Part shown: piece after piece, positions 1 through 8,062 of the stretch
Layout of the letters: every line of letters starts with the position of its first letter
Position numbering within the stretch: position 1 is the first letter of the stretch
Source: an uncultured Lachnospiraceae bacterium
Lineage (GTDB): Bacteria > Bacillota > Clostridia > Lachnospirales > Lachnospiraceae
Length of the DNA: 64,000 nt
Assembly (NCBI GenBank): GCA_947564735.1
Contig: CANOEC010000008.1
Location: forward strand, 1 to 64,000
Direction: 5' to 3'
The notes under the pieces: model-generated
What the model saw: only the letters and a program-made list of their open reading frames with translations
Told to the model about the DNA's origin: nothing
Database searches by the model: none
Translations under genes and position numbers: made by a program

Positions 1-11
1 GGTGATGCCCT

Positions 12-92
12 ATGAGTATAATGGAAGTTCTTACATTATTACTTGTATTGTTTGCGGCTCTGTCTTACATAGACAATCATAAAAAGAAATAG
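12..92 (+). CDS. Small hydrophobic peptide, probable type I toxin (holin-like toxin type)
   Basis: A 26-codon frame starts at ATG 12 behind a GGTGATG-like ribosome site and ends at TAG 90-92. The peptide has a short start (MSIMEV), a hydrophobic run of about 15 residues (LTLLLVLFAALSYI) and a polar, basic end (DNHKKK). This is the plan of small membrane-acting type I toxins, and it resembles the putative holin-like toxins annotated in many Firmicutes. The DNA after the stop contains inverted segments and a possible antisense promoter, as expected for an RNA antitoxin overlapping the 3' end. The family call rests on memory of such peptides; a chance frame or a plain small membrane peptide remains possible. 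Confidence 0.6.
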   Translation: MSIMEVLTLLLVLFAALSYIDNHKKK

Positions 93-469
93 CATCCCTA
101 CCCTCAACTGCCTAAAGTGTGGATGCTGTTCTTTATCGTTTCTAATTACTGAGGGCAATCGGAGGCTCAATTCCAATCACTTCGGATTAAATTATACACT
201 GGAGCTGCCTGATTTTTTCAAGTGGCTCTTTTCATTCTTACTTGCATTTTTCTATATCTGCTATTTTCCAACTTACATTTATTATAATTCACGCACCTAT
301 TTCCCTCCGCCGCATAGTCTATAATAAATGCGTTCACAGGACTTGTAGCAAAGATTGAAACTTCAAATTTTCAATCACGAGATTTGTGTCTGCGCGTTGC
401 CTGCCACAAACTCGTTTATGCGAATCTCAGCCAAGCTGAGATAAAAGCAGCGCAGAAATGGAGAAAATT
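93..469. other. Intergenic stretch with stem-loops; no gene seen
   Basis: The first part (93-230) holds complementary segments around CATCC/GGATG (about 93-125) and CCTCA/TGAGG (about 104-155), which probably fold in the toxin mRNA or its antisense RNA. Closer to the next gene are two more stem-loops: a bulged one pairing CGAGATTTGTG with CACAAACTCG (about 379-413) and a perfect one, ATCTCAGC-CAA-GCTGAGAT (about 424-442), just before the lipoprotein gene. I see no convincing riboswitch core. Confidence 0.5.
191..221 (-). promoter_or_regulatory. Candidate promoter for an antisense (antitoxin) RNA
   Basis: On the minus strand there is a TTGAAA box (216-221) and a perfect TATAAT box (191-196) with a rather long 19-base spacer. 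Transcription from it would run back through 100-185 into the 3' side of the small toxin frame. This is the geometry of type I systems in which antitoxin RNA overlaps the toxin mRNA tail. The spacer length lowers confidence. Confidence 0.4.
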
Positions 470-1489
470 ATGAAAAAGATATGTTGTTTACTCCTCACAA
501 TGATACTTCTTGCAGGCTCACTTGCCGGCTGCGGAAAGCAAGCCGACACCGGTAAGGATGACAAAGCGCCATCCGGCAGCACTCCGGTAGTTCTCAACGA
601 AGTGGCTCATTCCATCTTCTATGCACCGATGTACGTAGCAATCGAAGAGGGATATTTCGCCGAAGAAGGAATTGAACTGACCCTGATTACCGGCTTCGGC
701 GCCGATAAGACAATGACTGCACTCCTGACGGGTGAGGCGGATATCGGCTTCATGGGCAGCGAAAGCACAATCTATACTTATAAGGAAGGAGCATCCGACT
801 ATGCCGTCAACTTTGCGCAGCTGACACAGCGCGCCGGCAACTTCTTGGTTTCCAGAGAGCCGATTGAACAATTCAGCTGGGATATGTTAATCGGCAAAGA
901 CGTGCTGGGAGGCAGAGCCGGCGGTATGCCCGAGATGGTGTTTGAGTATATTTTGAAAAAGAACAGCATCGATCCCGCCGTTGACCTATCCATCGACCAG
1001 AGCATTGACTTTGGTTCCACTGCTGCCGCTTTCTCCGGCGGTCAGGCGGATTTCACCGTAGAATTTGAACCGCACGCCACTTCCCTTGAGGCAAAGGGCG
1101 ACGGCTACGTTGTCGCATCCCTCGGAGAAGATTCCGGCTACGTTCCCTACACTGCTTTTTCCGCGAAAAAAAGCTATCTCGATGAACACCCGGAGGTAAT
1201 ACAATCCTTTACAAATGCACTGCAAAAGGGTATGGATTATGTGCAGTCCCATTCTGCTGCAGAGATTGCAAAAGTTATCGCACCGCAATTTGCGGAAACC
1301 GACCTCGATACCATTACCACGATTGTAGAGCGGTATGCTTCCCAGAGCACATGGAAAAGTGACCTGATTTTCGAGGAAGACAGTTTCGTTCTCTTACAAA
1401 ACATTCTGGAAGAGGCAGGGGAACTGGATGAACGTGTCCCCTATGCCGACCTCGTAGATACCTCTTTTGCGCAAAAAGCCGCCCACTGA
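470..1489 (+). CDS. ABC transporter substrate-binding lipoprotein, NMT1/THI5 (ThiY/SsuA-like)
   Basis: The protein has a lipoprotein signal peptide (MKKICC... with LAGC, lipidated Cys at residue 21) and then a periplasmic-binding fold of the NMT1/THI5 type. It shows the typical early block FYAPMYVAIEEGYFAEEGIE and, later, TALLTGEADIGFMGSE. Such proteins capture thiamine precursors, sulfonates, nitrate or similar small ligands at the outer face and deliver them to an ABC permease. The start at 470 is preferred over ATG 458 because GGAG at 460-463 is well spaced from it. No cognate permease or ATPase lies next to it, so the ligand cannot be read from context; partners may lie left of the window or elsewhere. 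A terminator follows. Confidence 0.85.
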   Translation: MKKICCLLLTMILLAGSLAGCGKQADTGKDDKAPSGSTPVVLNEVAHSIFYAPMYVAIEEGYFAEEGIELTLITGFGADKTMTALLTGEADIGFMGSESTIYTYKEGASDYAVNFAQLTQRAGNFLVSREPIEQFSWDMLIGKDVLGGRAGGMPEMVFEYILKKNSIDPAVDLSIDQSIDFGSTAAAFSGGQADFTVEFEPHATSLEAKGDGYVVASLGEDSGYVPYTAFSAKKSYLDEHPEVIQSFTNALQKGMDYVQSHSAAEIAKVIAPQFAETDLDTITTIVERYASQSTWKSDLIFEEDSFVLLQNILEEAGELDERVPYADLVDTSFAQKAAH

Positions 1490-1523
1490 CACAGTATAGG
1501 CACAATGTGCATTGGGTTTTGCC

Positions 1524-1569
1524 AAAAAAACGGGCTGCCCACCGTTTCGCGGTGTACAGCCCGTTTTTT
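1524..1569. terminator. Bidirectional Rho-independent terminator
   Basis: ACGGGCTG (1530-1537) pairs with CAGCCCGT (1557-1564), with an inner CACCG/CGGTG stem. There are six T after it on the plus strand and a T run on the minus strand. It ends the lipoprotein gene and the convergent HPt gene. Confidence 0.85.
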
Positions 1570-1594
1570 CTTCGATTTCGTTTTTATTCCGTGT

Positions 1595-1990
1595 CTATTC
1601 CCGATTGGCAAGCAGTTCGTCCAATGCGTCTATCACGCTCTGATACTGCGCAAACACATCATCCGCTTTCTCTTCCACCAATCCGAAATTATTCTCCTTG
1701 ACCGCCAGTTCCTGTTCCTTTGCCGCCTCTGATAAGAAGCCGGCACCGATGGATTTCATCGCATTCTTCAGACCATGCATCTCAATACAATATCGTTCAT
1801 AATCTTTCTGCTCGCAACATTCTTTCATCAACGGCAGCTTCTCCCTGCCTTCTTCAAGCGCCGCTTCCAAAACTTCCATGTAAATTTCTTCATCCCCGGC
1901 ACACATTGCAATTCCTTCCTCGACGTCGAATCCCCTCTTCTCTAAATCGTCAATTGTCCGAACCGGTTCCATTTCAACCAAAACCTCCAT
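1595..1990 (-). CDS. HPt (histidine phosphotransfer) domain protein
   Basis: This small, soluble, helical protein of 131 residues carries the HPt signature around residue 72 (MHGLKNAMKSIGA), where His72 would be the phosphate-accepting residue. HPt proteins shuttle phosphate between receiver domains in phosphorelays. No hybrid kinase is next to it. I chose the start at 1990 because a GGGACAG site precedes it; an upstream ATG at 2041 has poor ribosome-binding sequence. The gene runs in the same direction as the DUF1836 gene just upstream and may be co-transcribed with it. Confidence 0.75.
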   Translation of the reverse strand: MEVLVEMEPVRTIDDLEKRGFDVEEGIAMCAGDEEIYMEVLEAALEEGREKLPLMKECCEQKDYERYCIEMHGLKNAMKSIGAGFLSEAAKEQELAVKENNFGLVEEKADDVFAQYQSVIDALDELLANRE

Positions 1991-2047
1991 TCTGTCCCGT
2001 AATACAATTCGGACGCGCAAGCGCATCCTATGTATCATCATAACATA

Positions 2048-2701
2048 TCAATTATCGGTTTGGCTACCATCATCTTGCTTTTTTCGATTTTTTCGTTCCG
2101 CCTTCTCAGACGTATCACTCAGACCATCAATCATCTTTTCAATCAACAGCCTCTTTACATAGACATCAAAGCTCAACATGCAGATAAAAGAAAACATCTG
2201 CAAAAATTCCTTACTGTCCTTTGGCGCATCGCCAAACGTCTGCTCCGCATTCTTAAACTTGTCAATAACATCTGCCTTCAGCACATCGATCTGCGCCCTC
2301 TCCAGACCGAATACTTCCTCATAGACAACCGCAAGATCAAATTCTCCGGTCACATTAAAAAACCGTTCCGTAATAGGCTTAAACAACTCCTGTATGTCGC
2401 TGATGGAGAGTATCCCTTTATAATAGTAGATAAAGATAAGCAGCAGCACATGCTGCTTGGAGTATTTTTTCTTAACCGGCGGCGGAAGCAAATCGTTCTT
2501 CGCATAATTATTAATCATCGTCTTGGTCAGAATCTTGTCCTGCCCCGGATTGCGGGCAGTCGTTCTCAAATGTGACTCCATAAATGTCGTGACCTGATCC
2601 ATATACAAATCAATATCCGGTATATCATCCGCCTTAATATATTCAATTCTGTCTAAACTTTCCAGTATGCTTCCCAGCAAATCCTCTGTATTGATTGTCA
2701 T
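2048..2701 (-). CDS. DUF1836 family protein (predicted helix-turn-helix regulator)
   Basis: A protein of 217 residues with the DUF1836 pattern: an acidic N terminus, a motif resembling a MerR-type DNA-binding helix pair (about residues 58-75, TKTMINNYAKNDLLPPPVKKKY) and a following helical segment (HVLLLIFIYYYKGILSISDI). The family is common in Firmicutes and is thought to bind DNA, but its targets are unknown to me. The C-terminal third is basic and disordered (RKNRKKQDDG). It sits upstream of the HPt gene on the same strand, and its divergent neighbour is yerC. Confidence 0.75.
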   Translation of the reverse strand: MTINTEDLLGSILESLDRIEYIKADDIPDIDLYMDQVTTFMESHLRTTARNPGQDKILTKTMINNYAKNDLLPPPVKKKYSKQHVLLLIFIYYYKGILSISDIQELFKPITERFFNVTGEFDLAVVYEEVFGLERAQIDVLKADVIDKFKNAEQTFGDAPKDSKEFLQMFSFICMLSFDVYVKRLLIEKMIDGLSDTSEKAERKNRKKQDDGSQTDN

Positions 2702-2802
2702 CTTCCGCGCCCTTCTTAATCATAAAGTTGTACAATATATACACACTCTATTATATAGTTTTTATTACTACATGACAAGTGTTTTATAAAATCTATACAT
2801 CA

Positions 2803-2831
2803 TTTACAAATCGCCGCGTTTGTGTTATATT
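2803..2831 (+). promoter_or_regulatory. Sigma-A-type promoter for yerC
   Basis: TTTACA (2803-2808) and TATATT (2826-2831) are separated by 17 bases, about 100 bases before the yerC start. A GCGCG-AAAG-TGCGC hairpin and an AGGAGG site follow in the leader. Confidence 0.5.
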
Positions 2832-2928
2832 CATACATAACAACTGTGACGTTGTAACGCGCGAAAGTGCGCGATGTCCACGTATCTCTATGGATATTGC
2901 CCTTTCCATCATAGGAGGATTTTCCTAA

Positions 2929-3222
2929 ATGAATAAGAAAATAAAGACAGATGCCGTCAATCAATTATTTGATGCAATCCTTTGTCTCAAAGACAGGGAA
3001 GAATGCTACAGCTTCTTTGAAGATTTATGTACGGTCAATGAACTGTTATCACTATCCCAGCGCTTCGAGGTAGCAGCTATGCTCAAAGCAAATAACACGT
3101 ATCTGGAAATTGCCGATAAAACAGGCGCATCCACTGCTACCATCAGCCGCGTCAATCGTTCCCTCAACTACGGAAACGACGGTTATAACATGATTCTGGA
3201 ACGACTTAACCATCAATGCTGA
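2929..3222 (+). CDS. YerC/YecD-type TrpR-like DNA-binding protein
   Basis: At 97 residues it is full length for the YerC/YecD group of the Trp repressor superfamily. It has the LFDAILCLKDREECYSFFEDL N-terminal block and a helix-turn-helix near residues 58-78 (YLEIADKTGASTATISRVNR). These proteins bind DNA; their regulon is poorly known, with links to purine or central metabolism suggested for relatives. The start is fixed by a strong AGGAGG eight to nine bases upstream. The gene converges on the M23-like gene and the two coding ends overlap by 17 bases. Confidence 0.9.
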   Translation: MNKKIKTDAVNQLFDAILCLKDREECYSFFEDLCTVNELLSLSQRFEVAAMLKANNTYLEIADKTGASTATISRVNRSLNYGNDGYNMILERLNHQC

Positions 3223-3925
3223 TCAGCTCCATGGGGTCGATGTATTTCTCATCGTACATGATCTGATAACCCAATACCGTATTATCTTCTCCAATCACAT
3301 ACAGTATTGCTCCTCTGACCACTTCATCGCCTTCTTTAATCATTGCATCCCCATCATTGCGGTAGATGCTTTGATAGCCGTTGCCGTGGTCTATTTTGAT
3401 GCAGTGAAGATATCCGCTGTCCGTTGTAATGGAAACGACCGTACCATCCGCCGACGCAATAATACTGCTGCCCGCGCTGCCGTTCAGCTTAACCATAGGG
3501 TCTTCCCCGTCCACTTCTTCCAAAGAAGCCGATGACGACATAGGAAATCCTACCGGCATGTGCGCCTGCGCCCTCATCTCTTCCATTGCTTCCTCTTCCT
3601 CAACCTTCTGGTTAATTGTATCGCTGAGTATCGTCACCTTATCCGACAATTCTTCCCGAAGAGAAACCAAATCGGCGTTCTCCTCCGTCATTTTCTCAAT
3701 CTCCGCTTTCTGGGCAGCGTTCTCTGCTTCCAGAATTGCAATGCTTTCCTTATCCCTGTAGCATATAACTGACAATATGATAATGACTGTCACAATGAGC
3801 ACCGCCATCGACTCGATGAGTGTCGGTCCGATACCCATCTGCCGGATACGCCCATCCTTGGAATCTACGAAAAGCATCAATGTATAATTCTTTTTTCTTC
3901 TCTTACTGCTTTCTGCTTCTTGCAC
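3206..3925 (-). CDS. Membrane-anchored, degenerate M23 (LytM-like) peptidase domain protein
   Basis: The protein has a short cytosolic basic N terminus, one membrane helix (residues about 40-60, MAVLIVTVIIILSVICY), a coiled coil (about residues 65-105) and a C-terminal M23-like beta domain (IASADGTVVSI..., KIDHGNGYQSIYRNDG...). The zinc ligands expected of active LytM peptidases (HxxxD and HxH) are not seen: the segment that should read HxH is YQIMYD. It probably acts as a non-catalytic cell-wall or division factor, like activator-type LytM proteins. I prefer the GTG start at 3925, which has GGGGGTGA upstream; in-frame ATGs at 3955 and 3943 have weaker sites. Confidence 0.7.
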   Translation of the reverse strand: MQEAESSKRRKKNYTLMLFVDSKDGRIRQMGIGPTLIESMAVLIVTVIIILSVICYRDKESIAILEAENAAQKAEIEKMTEENADLVSLREELSDKVTILSDTINQKVEEEEAMEEMRAQAHMPVGFPMSSSASLEEVDGEDPMVKLNGSAGSSIIASADGTVVSITTDSGYLHCIKIDHGNGYQSIYRNDGDAMIKEGDEVVRGAILYVIGEDNTVLGYQIMYDEKYIDPMELISIDG

Positions 3926-4113
3926 TGAAATCACCCCCAGCATATATAGTAGCATTGTACCACAAACATTATAAAAAAGACAACTTTTGTTACGAATATT
4001 AGTTTCTGATATACACGAAAAAAAACAATGCTTTACATTTACAAAAACATGTGCTACTCTATATATGTTGACTCAATCAACCTACTACTTATTATTTTTT
4101 GGAGGTAACTACG

Positions 4114-4314
4114 ATGAACAAAGGTACAGTAAAATGGTTTAACAACCAAAAAGGTTACGGTTTCATCTCTGATGAGCAGGGTAACGATGTGTTCGTTCAT
4201 TACTCAGGACTTAACATGGAAGGCTTCAAGTCTCTCGAAGAGGGTGCTGCCGTTGAGTACGAAGTAGTTAATGGCGAAAAAGGACCTCAAGCCGTAAACG
4301 TAACAAAGTTATAA
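4114..4314 (+). CDS. cspA: Cold-shock domain protein (CspA family)
   Basis: A 66-residue single cold-shock domain with both RNA-binding motifs, [12 protein letters not shown] (RNP1) and DVFVHYS (RNP2). It is a single-stranded nucleic acid chaperone that melts RNA structure in the cytoplasm. The start at 4114 is set by GGAGG at 4101-4105. A promoter of the TTTACA-TATATA type lies about 50 bases upstream, and the leader contains a GTTGACTCAATCAAC hairpin. A strong terminator follows at 4421, so it is monocistronic. Confidence 0.95.
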   Translation: MNKGTVKWFNNQKGYGFISDEQGNDVFVHYSGLNMEGFKSLEEGAAVEYEVVNGEKGPQAVNVTKL

Positions 4315-4420
4315 GTAACATCGTACTTATAACATCCTAATCGGTTTCACGATGTGCCTTTTCCTAATATAAATGATAAATTTTATTTAGAATTTGCAAT
4401 ATTGTCATAACGGATTAGAG

Positions 4421-4448
4421 AAAACCTGTCGTACGACAGGTTTTTTTT
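4421..4448 (+). terminator. Rho-independent terminator after cspA
   Basis: AACCTGTCG and CGACAGGTT form a near-perfect stem followed by eight T. It lies about 110 bases after the cspA stop. Confidence 0.85.
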
Positions 4449-4460
4449 ATGGCAAATTTT

Positions 4461-5246
4461 TTATGATACCGCCGGGTCGCACTCCTTCAGCACTTCTTCA
4501 AACTTCATGCTGCCGCCGTACAAATCAAGCGCACTCCCAATCGTCACATGTACTTTGTCCCTTCCAAGTTTTTTCAGCAGACGCAGGTCTTCAAAATTAT
4601 GTACGCCGCCGGCATAAGTGACAGGCATCTTCCCCCATCCGCCAAGCAATTTTGCCACTTCCTCTTCAATACCGTCCGCCCTGCCCTCCACATCCACCGC
4701 ATGTACAAGAAATTCATCACAGCAGGATGACAATTTATCAAGCGTCCGTTCGTTCAGTTCCACTTCCGTATAATTCTGCCATCTGTCGGTTACAATAAGA
4801 TAACGTTCCTGCCTTTTTCTTGCGCTCAAATCCAAAACAAGATGCTGTCTGCCCACTCTGCGCACCAGCTCGTTTAATTTGTCATACTGTATCTGACCGT
4901 CTTTAAAAACATAGGACGTCACGATGACATGACTCGCGCCGGCATCAAGATAGTCTCCAGCATTCTCCGGCGTAATGCCGCCGCCGACCTGCAGACCGCC
5001 CGGATATGCCCTGAGAGCCGCAAGCGCCTGTCTTCTTGTTTCTTCATAATAAGGCGAAGACACCGGATTCAATAATATGATATGTCCGTTTTTGATTTTA
5101 TATTCGCGGTATAATCTCGCATAGTAGGAAGCATCCTGCCCGGACACATAATTTTCCGCCGCCTTATCTCCCGCATCACGCAGACTGCCGCCTACAATCT
5201 GCTTGACTTTTCCGTTATGGATATCAATACATGGTCGAAATTCCAT
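4461..5246 (-). CDS. hisA: Eukaryote-type HisA (ProFAR isomerase)
   Basis: A TIM-barrel phosphoribosylformimino-AICAR-P isomerase of the type found in fungi and plants (HIS6-like). Diagnostic segments are CIDIHNGKVKQIVGG at the N terminus, LQVGGGI, VLDLSARK, FLVHAVDVEG and VTYAGGV. It catalyses the Amadori rearrangement step of histidine synthesis. At 261 residues it has the length of the eukaryotic form. It is alone here, with no other his gene in the window, so it is either a dispersed histidine gene or a paralogue. The start at 5246 (MEFRPC) matches the family; an alternative ATG lies at 5258. Confidence 0.85.
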   Translation of the reverse strand: MEFRPCIDIHNGKVKQIVGGSLRDAGDKAAENYVSGQDASYYARLYREYKIKNGHIILLNPVSSPYYEETRRQALAALRAYPGGLQVGGGITPENAGDYLDAGASHVIVTSYVFKDGQIQYDKLNELVRRVGRQHLVLDLSARKRQERYLIVTDRWQNYTEVELNERTLDKLSSCCDEFLVHAVDVEGRADGIEEEVAKLLGGWGKMPVTYAGGVHNFEDLRLLKKLGRDKVHVTIGSALDLYGGSMKFEEVLKECDPAVS

Positions 5247-5462
5247 TGTTATTATCATTCCTTTCCAAAATGCCGCTATATTTTTCGTAGACCGTACTTT
5301 TCAGTCACCTGCCCTGCCGTGCATATTTTATTTTCTAACTGACATAATAACATAGGAGCAGGTGTTTTTACACAAAAAACATTCTGCCTGAGGGGAATTT
5401 GCACAAATTGCCGCAATCCCCTGATGAAAAATTAACAGATGGAAAACAAAAAGGAGGCAACT

Positions 5463-5987
5463 ATGAAAAAGATAAGAGCACTGTTACTTGTTTCTCTTAT
5501 GGTGCTGTCCATGACTGCACTGACCGCCTGTGGCAGCGGCGGCAATGGTGCGGCCGGAAACGGCACAGACAATGGGGCAGCCGCTGATTCAGGCACAGGC
5601 ACCGGCACCAATGCCGCTGCCGGGAACGGCACAGGCACATCCCAGAATATCACAGACAATAACACAACAGGTACTTCCAACAACTCCACAAGCGGTACCG
5701 GAAACGGCACTGCCAATGCTGTGGACAATGCCACTGACAATGAGAATGTCAACGACGTAACTGCAGGAGATAATGACAACGATAATTCCGTATTGGACAA
5801 CGTTGGTGACGCAGTCGGCGATGTCGGCAACGCAGCATCCGACGTCATCGATGGCGCCGCCGACGGTGTGGAAGACCTTGTGGATGACGCCACCGACTCT
5901 GGCACCAGCACAACCGGCAATACCGGTTCTAACAATAACGTGGGTTCCAACATGTCAACCCGTAGGTCAGCCGGAAGCCGTCGGTAG
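5463..5987 (+). CDS. Low-complexity Gly/Asn/Thr/Asp-rich lipoprotein
   Basis: A signal peptide ends in LTAC (Cys23), followed by about 150 residues made almost entirely of G, N, T, A, S and D, with no recognisable fold. A central acidic stretch (about residues 85-145) has short helical-looking repeats such as VGDAVGDVGNAASDV. The last residues are basic (TRRSAGSRR). It is probably a cell-surface lipoprotein with a flexible stalk; no function can be assigned. The start is set by AAGGAGG at 5451-5457. A bidirectional terminator follows. Confidence 0.7.
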   Translation: MKKIRALLLVSLMVLSMTALTACGSGGNGAAGNGTDNGAAADSGTGTGTNAAAGNGTGTSQNITDNNTTGTSNNSTSGTGNGTANAVDNATDNENVNDVTAGDNDNDNSVLDNVGDAVGDVGNAASDVIDGAADGVEDLVDDATDSGTSTTGNTGSNNNVGSNMSTRRSAGSRR

Positions 5988-6002
5988 AACTTTGCTATAT
6001 AC

Positions 6003-6034
6003 AAATCCGTCCCTCATGATAGAGGGACGGATTT
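6003..6034. terminator. Bidirectional Rho-independent terminator
   Basis: AAATCCGTCCCTC pairs with GAGGGACGGATTT around a five- to six-base loop. It lies between the lipoprotein gene and the convergent fbp gene. Confidence 0.8.
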
Positions 6035-6046
6035 TGTCTGCTTTCA

Positions 6047-8011
6047 TCAATTCAGTCTTTCAATGATAGTGCCGTCTCTGTACGCCTGCAGAAGCTCCTC
6101 CAGCTGATGGATGCTCTCCCGCAGTTCCGCACCGATATCAGTGTCCGCAATTTTCTGGCGCATACTGCTGGTCTCCAGAATGACGGAGTCCGAAAAAATA
6201 TCCGACTCATGCAGAATTGCAGCCTCCGTGGATTCAAACGGTTCATGCGCAACCAGACGCATCCCGTGTGAGTTCACTACCAAAGTATATCCGGCAATCC
6301 CTGTCTTCTCCTGATATGCCTTGGAAAACCCGCCGTCGATAATCAGAAGCTTCCCGCCGCATTTAATCGGGGATTCCCCCTTCTTGCGTTCCACCGGCAC
6401 ATGTCCGTTGACAATATGGGAATGGGTTTCATTCAGCCCAAATTCCCAGAAAATCCTGTCAATCACTTCTTCGTTATCAAGCAGACGGTAATAACTGTTC
6501 TTGGTCTCCACGTGCATTGTCTTGTCCTCCAAGAAATACCGCTCGAAAGTCGCCATCTTGTCCTTGCCAAATACCGGTGAATTTGGTCCCGCCCAGATAT
6601 ACCAGATAATGTCCTGCCCTTTTAATTTTTCTTTCAGATTGTTGTCGGCATAATACCCTTTTCTGGCATAATGTTCCAGCACATCATACAACGCCTTGCC
6701 GCTGTACTCCTTACCATACACATTCACCTTGCTGAAATCACCTTTTTCATCCATCGGCACACAGCCATGATAGAGTAGATTTGAATTATGTACTTTATAT
6801 AATCCGCCCTTTGAAAAAAGAAACCGGACATGCTTCTGCAGCTTCTCACATTTGACAAATCCCTGCCTTAACCGCTCCATGACCTGTTCTTCTTCGGGCG
6901 TCAGCTCGTATGGTCTGTCCTTGTTGACCGTAGGAAAATCCACATCCTTCATGGCATAGGATACGCCGTCTAACACCAGCGCCTTCTTTTCATAATCAAT
7001 CTTGTCGAGAAGGAGTCTGTCCTGCATACCAAATTCCGGTCTGCGCATGATAAGCTGCCCCTCCAGCTTAAACTGCATAATGGCAATCGCCTTATGCATC
7101 TTCATGTCAAGACTTAAATCTTTGGTGTCATAATCCGTGTTGTATTTGATTGCAAACGCCTCGCAGTCCGTATCCTTATATACGTCCAGTGCAAACGTCG
7201 CAAGGGGAATCAGATTGATGCCGTATCCTTCCTCCAGCGTATCCAGATTGCCGTACCGTGCCGCCATTCTGAGCACATTGGCAATACATGCCAGATGACC
7301 GCTGGCAGCGCCCATCCATACAATGTCATGATTGCCCCACTGCACATCCACGGAATGATAAGCGCACAGCGTATCCAGAATCACATGCGGTCCCGGTCCC
7401 CTGTCATAAATATCCCCGACGATATGCAGATGGTCGATGACCAGCCGCTGAATCAGATAGCTCAATGCAATAATAAACTCCTGTGCCCTGCCAATCCGGA
7501 TGATGGTGTGGATAATTTCATTATAATAGGCTTCCTTATCCTGAATCTCCGCCTTCTCCGTAATCAATTCTTCTATAATATATGAAAAATCAGCCGGCAG
7601 CGCTTTCCTTACCTTGGAGCGGGTATACTTGGAAGAAACCCTCTTCGTAATCTGCACCAGCCTGTGCAGCGTAATCTTATACCAGTCCTCGATGGAATCC
7701 TCATCTTCCTCTTTTAATATCAGGTCAAGCTTCTCCCTCGGATAATAAATCAAGGTGGCAAGACTCTTCTTATCCCGGATACTCAGCGTATTGCCAAATT
7801 CCTCGTCAATCGTGCGCCTTACGGAACCGGAACCGTTCTTTAAAATATGATTGAACTGTTCATACTCTCCGTGGATATCCGTCATGAAATGCTCCGTGCC
7901 CTTAGGCAGATTTAAGATTGCCTGCAGATTGATGATTTCCGTTGACGCTGCGGCAATCGTCGGATACTGTTTTGATAAACTTTTCAGATATTTTAACTCT
8001 AAATCGTCCAT
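6047..8011 (-). CDS. fbp: Fructose-1,6-bisphosphatase, class III
   Basis: A 654-residue protein of the large Firmicute FBPase family, which dephosphorylates fructose 1,6-bisphosphate in gluconeogenesis. Metallophosphatase motifs are visible: HFMTDIHGEY near the N terminus, GDIYDRGPGP, WGNHDIVWMGA and, near the C terminus, NGHVP with LLIIDGGFSKAYQ. Length is normal for the class. The start at 8011 has GGAGGAATTC directly upstream; an in-frame extension to 8089 reads through a palindromic repeat and is unlikely to be translated. It is monocistronic. Confidence 0.95.
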   Translation of the reverse strand: MDDLELKYLKSLSKQYPTIAAASTEIINLQAILNLPKGTEHFMTDIHGEYEQFNHILKNGSGSVRRTIDEEFGNTLSIRDKKSLATLIYYPREKLDLILKEEDEDSIEDWYKITLHRLVQITKRVSSKYTRSKVRKALPADFSYIIEELITEKAEIQDKEAYYNEIIHTIIRIGRAQEFIIALSYLIQRLVIDHLHIVGDIYDRGPGPHVILDTLCAYHSVDVQWGNHDIVWMGAASGHLACIANVLRMAARYGNLDTLEEGYGINLIPLATFALDVYKDTDCEAFAIKYNTDYDTKDLSLDMKMHKAIAIMQFKLEGQLIMRRPEFGMQDRLLLDKIDYEKKALVLDGVSYAMKDVDFPTVNKDRPYELTPEEEQVMERLRQGFVKCEKLQKHVRFLFSKGGLYKVHNSNLLYHGCVPMDEKGDFSKVNVYGKEYSGKALYDVLEHYARKGYYADNNLKEKLKGQDIIWYIWAGPNSPVFGKDKMATFERYFLEDKTMHVETKNSYYRLLDNEEVIDRIFWEFGLNETHSHIVNGHVPVERKKGESPIKCGGKLLIIDGGFSKAYQEKTGIAGYTLVVNSHGMRLVAHEPFESTEAAILHESDIFSDSVILETSSMRQKIADTDIGAELRESIHQLEELLQAYRDGTIIERLN

Positions 8012-8062
8012 GAATTCCTCCGTTTTACTTTCCAAGAACAAAATGCCTTCGGCATTATGTTC

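Noticed and set aside
415-460. Possible TPP riboswitch before the ThiY-like lipoprotein gene
   Set aside because: CTGAGAT and AGCGCAG look suggestive, but the full THI-box order and helices cannot be formed; the CTGAGAT belongs to a simple perfect hairpin.
5432-6004. 190-codon minus-strand frame opposite the low-complexity lipoprotein
   Set aside because: It is the shadow of a biased plus-strand gene; the plus strand has the signal peptide, lipobox and AGGAGG.
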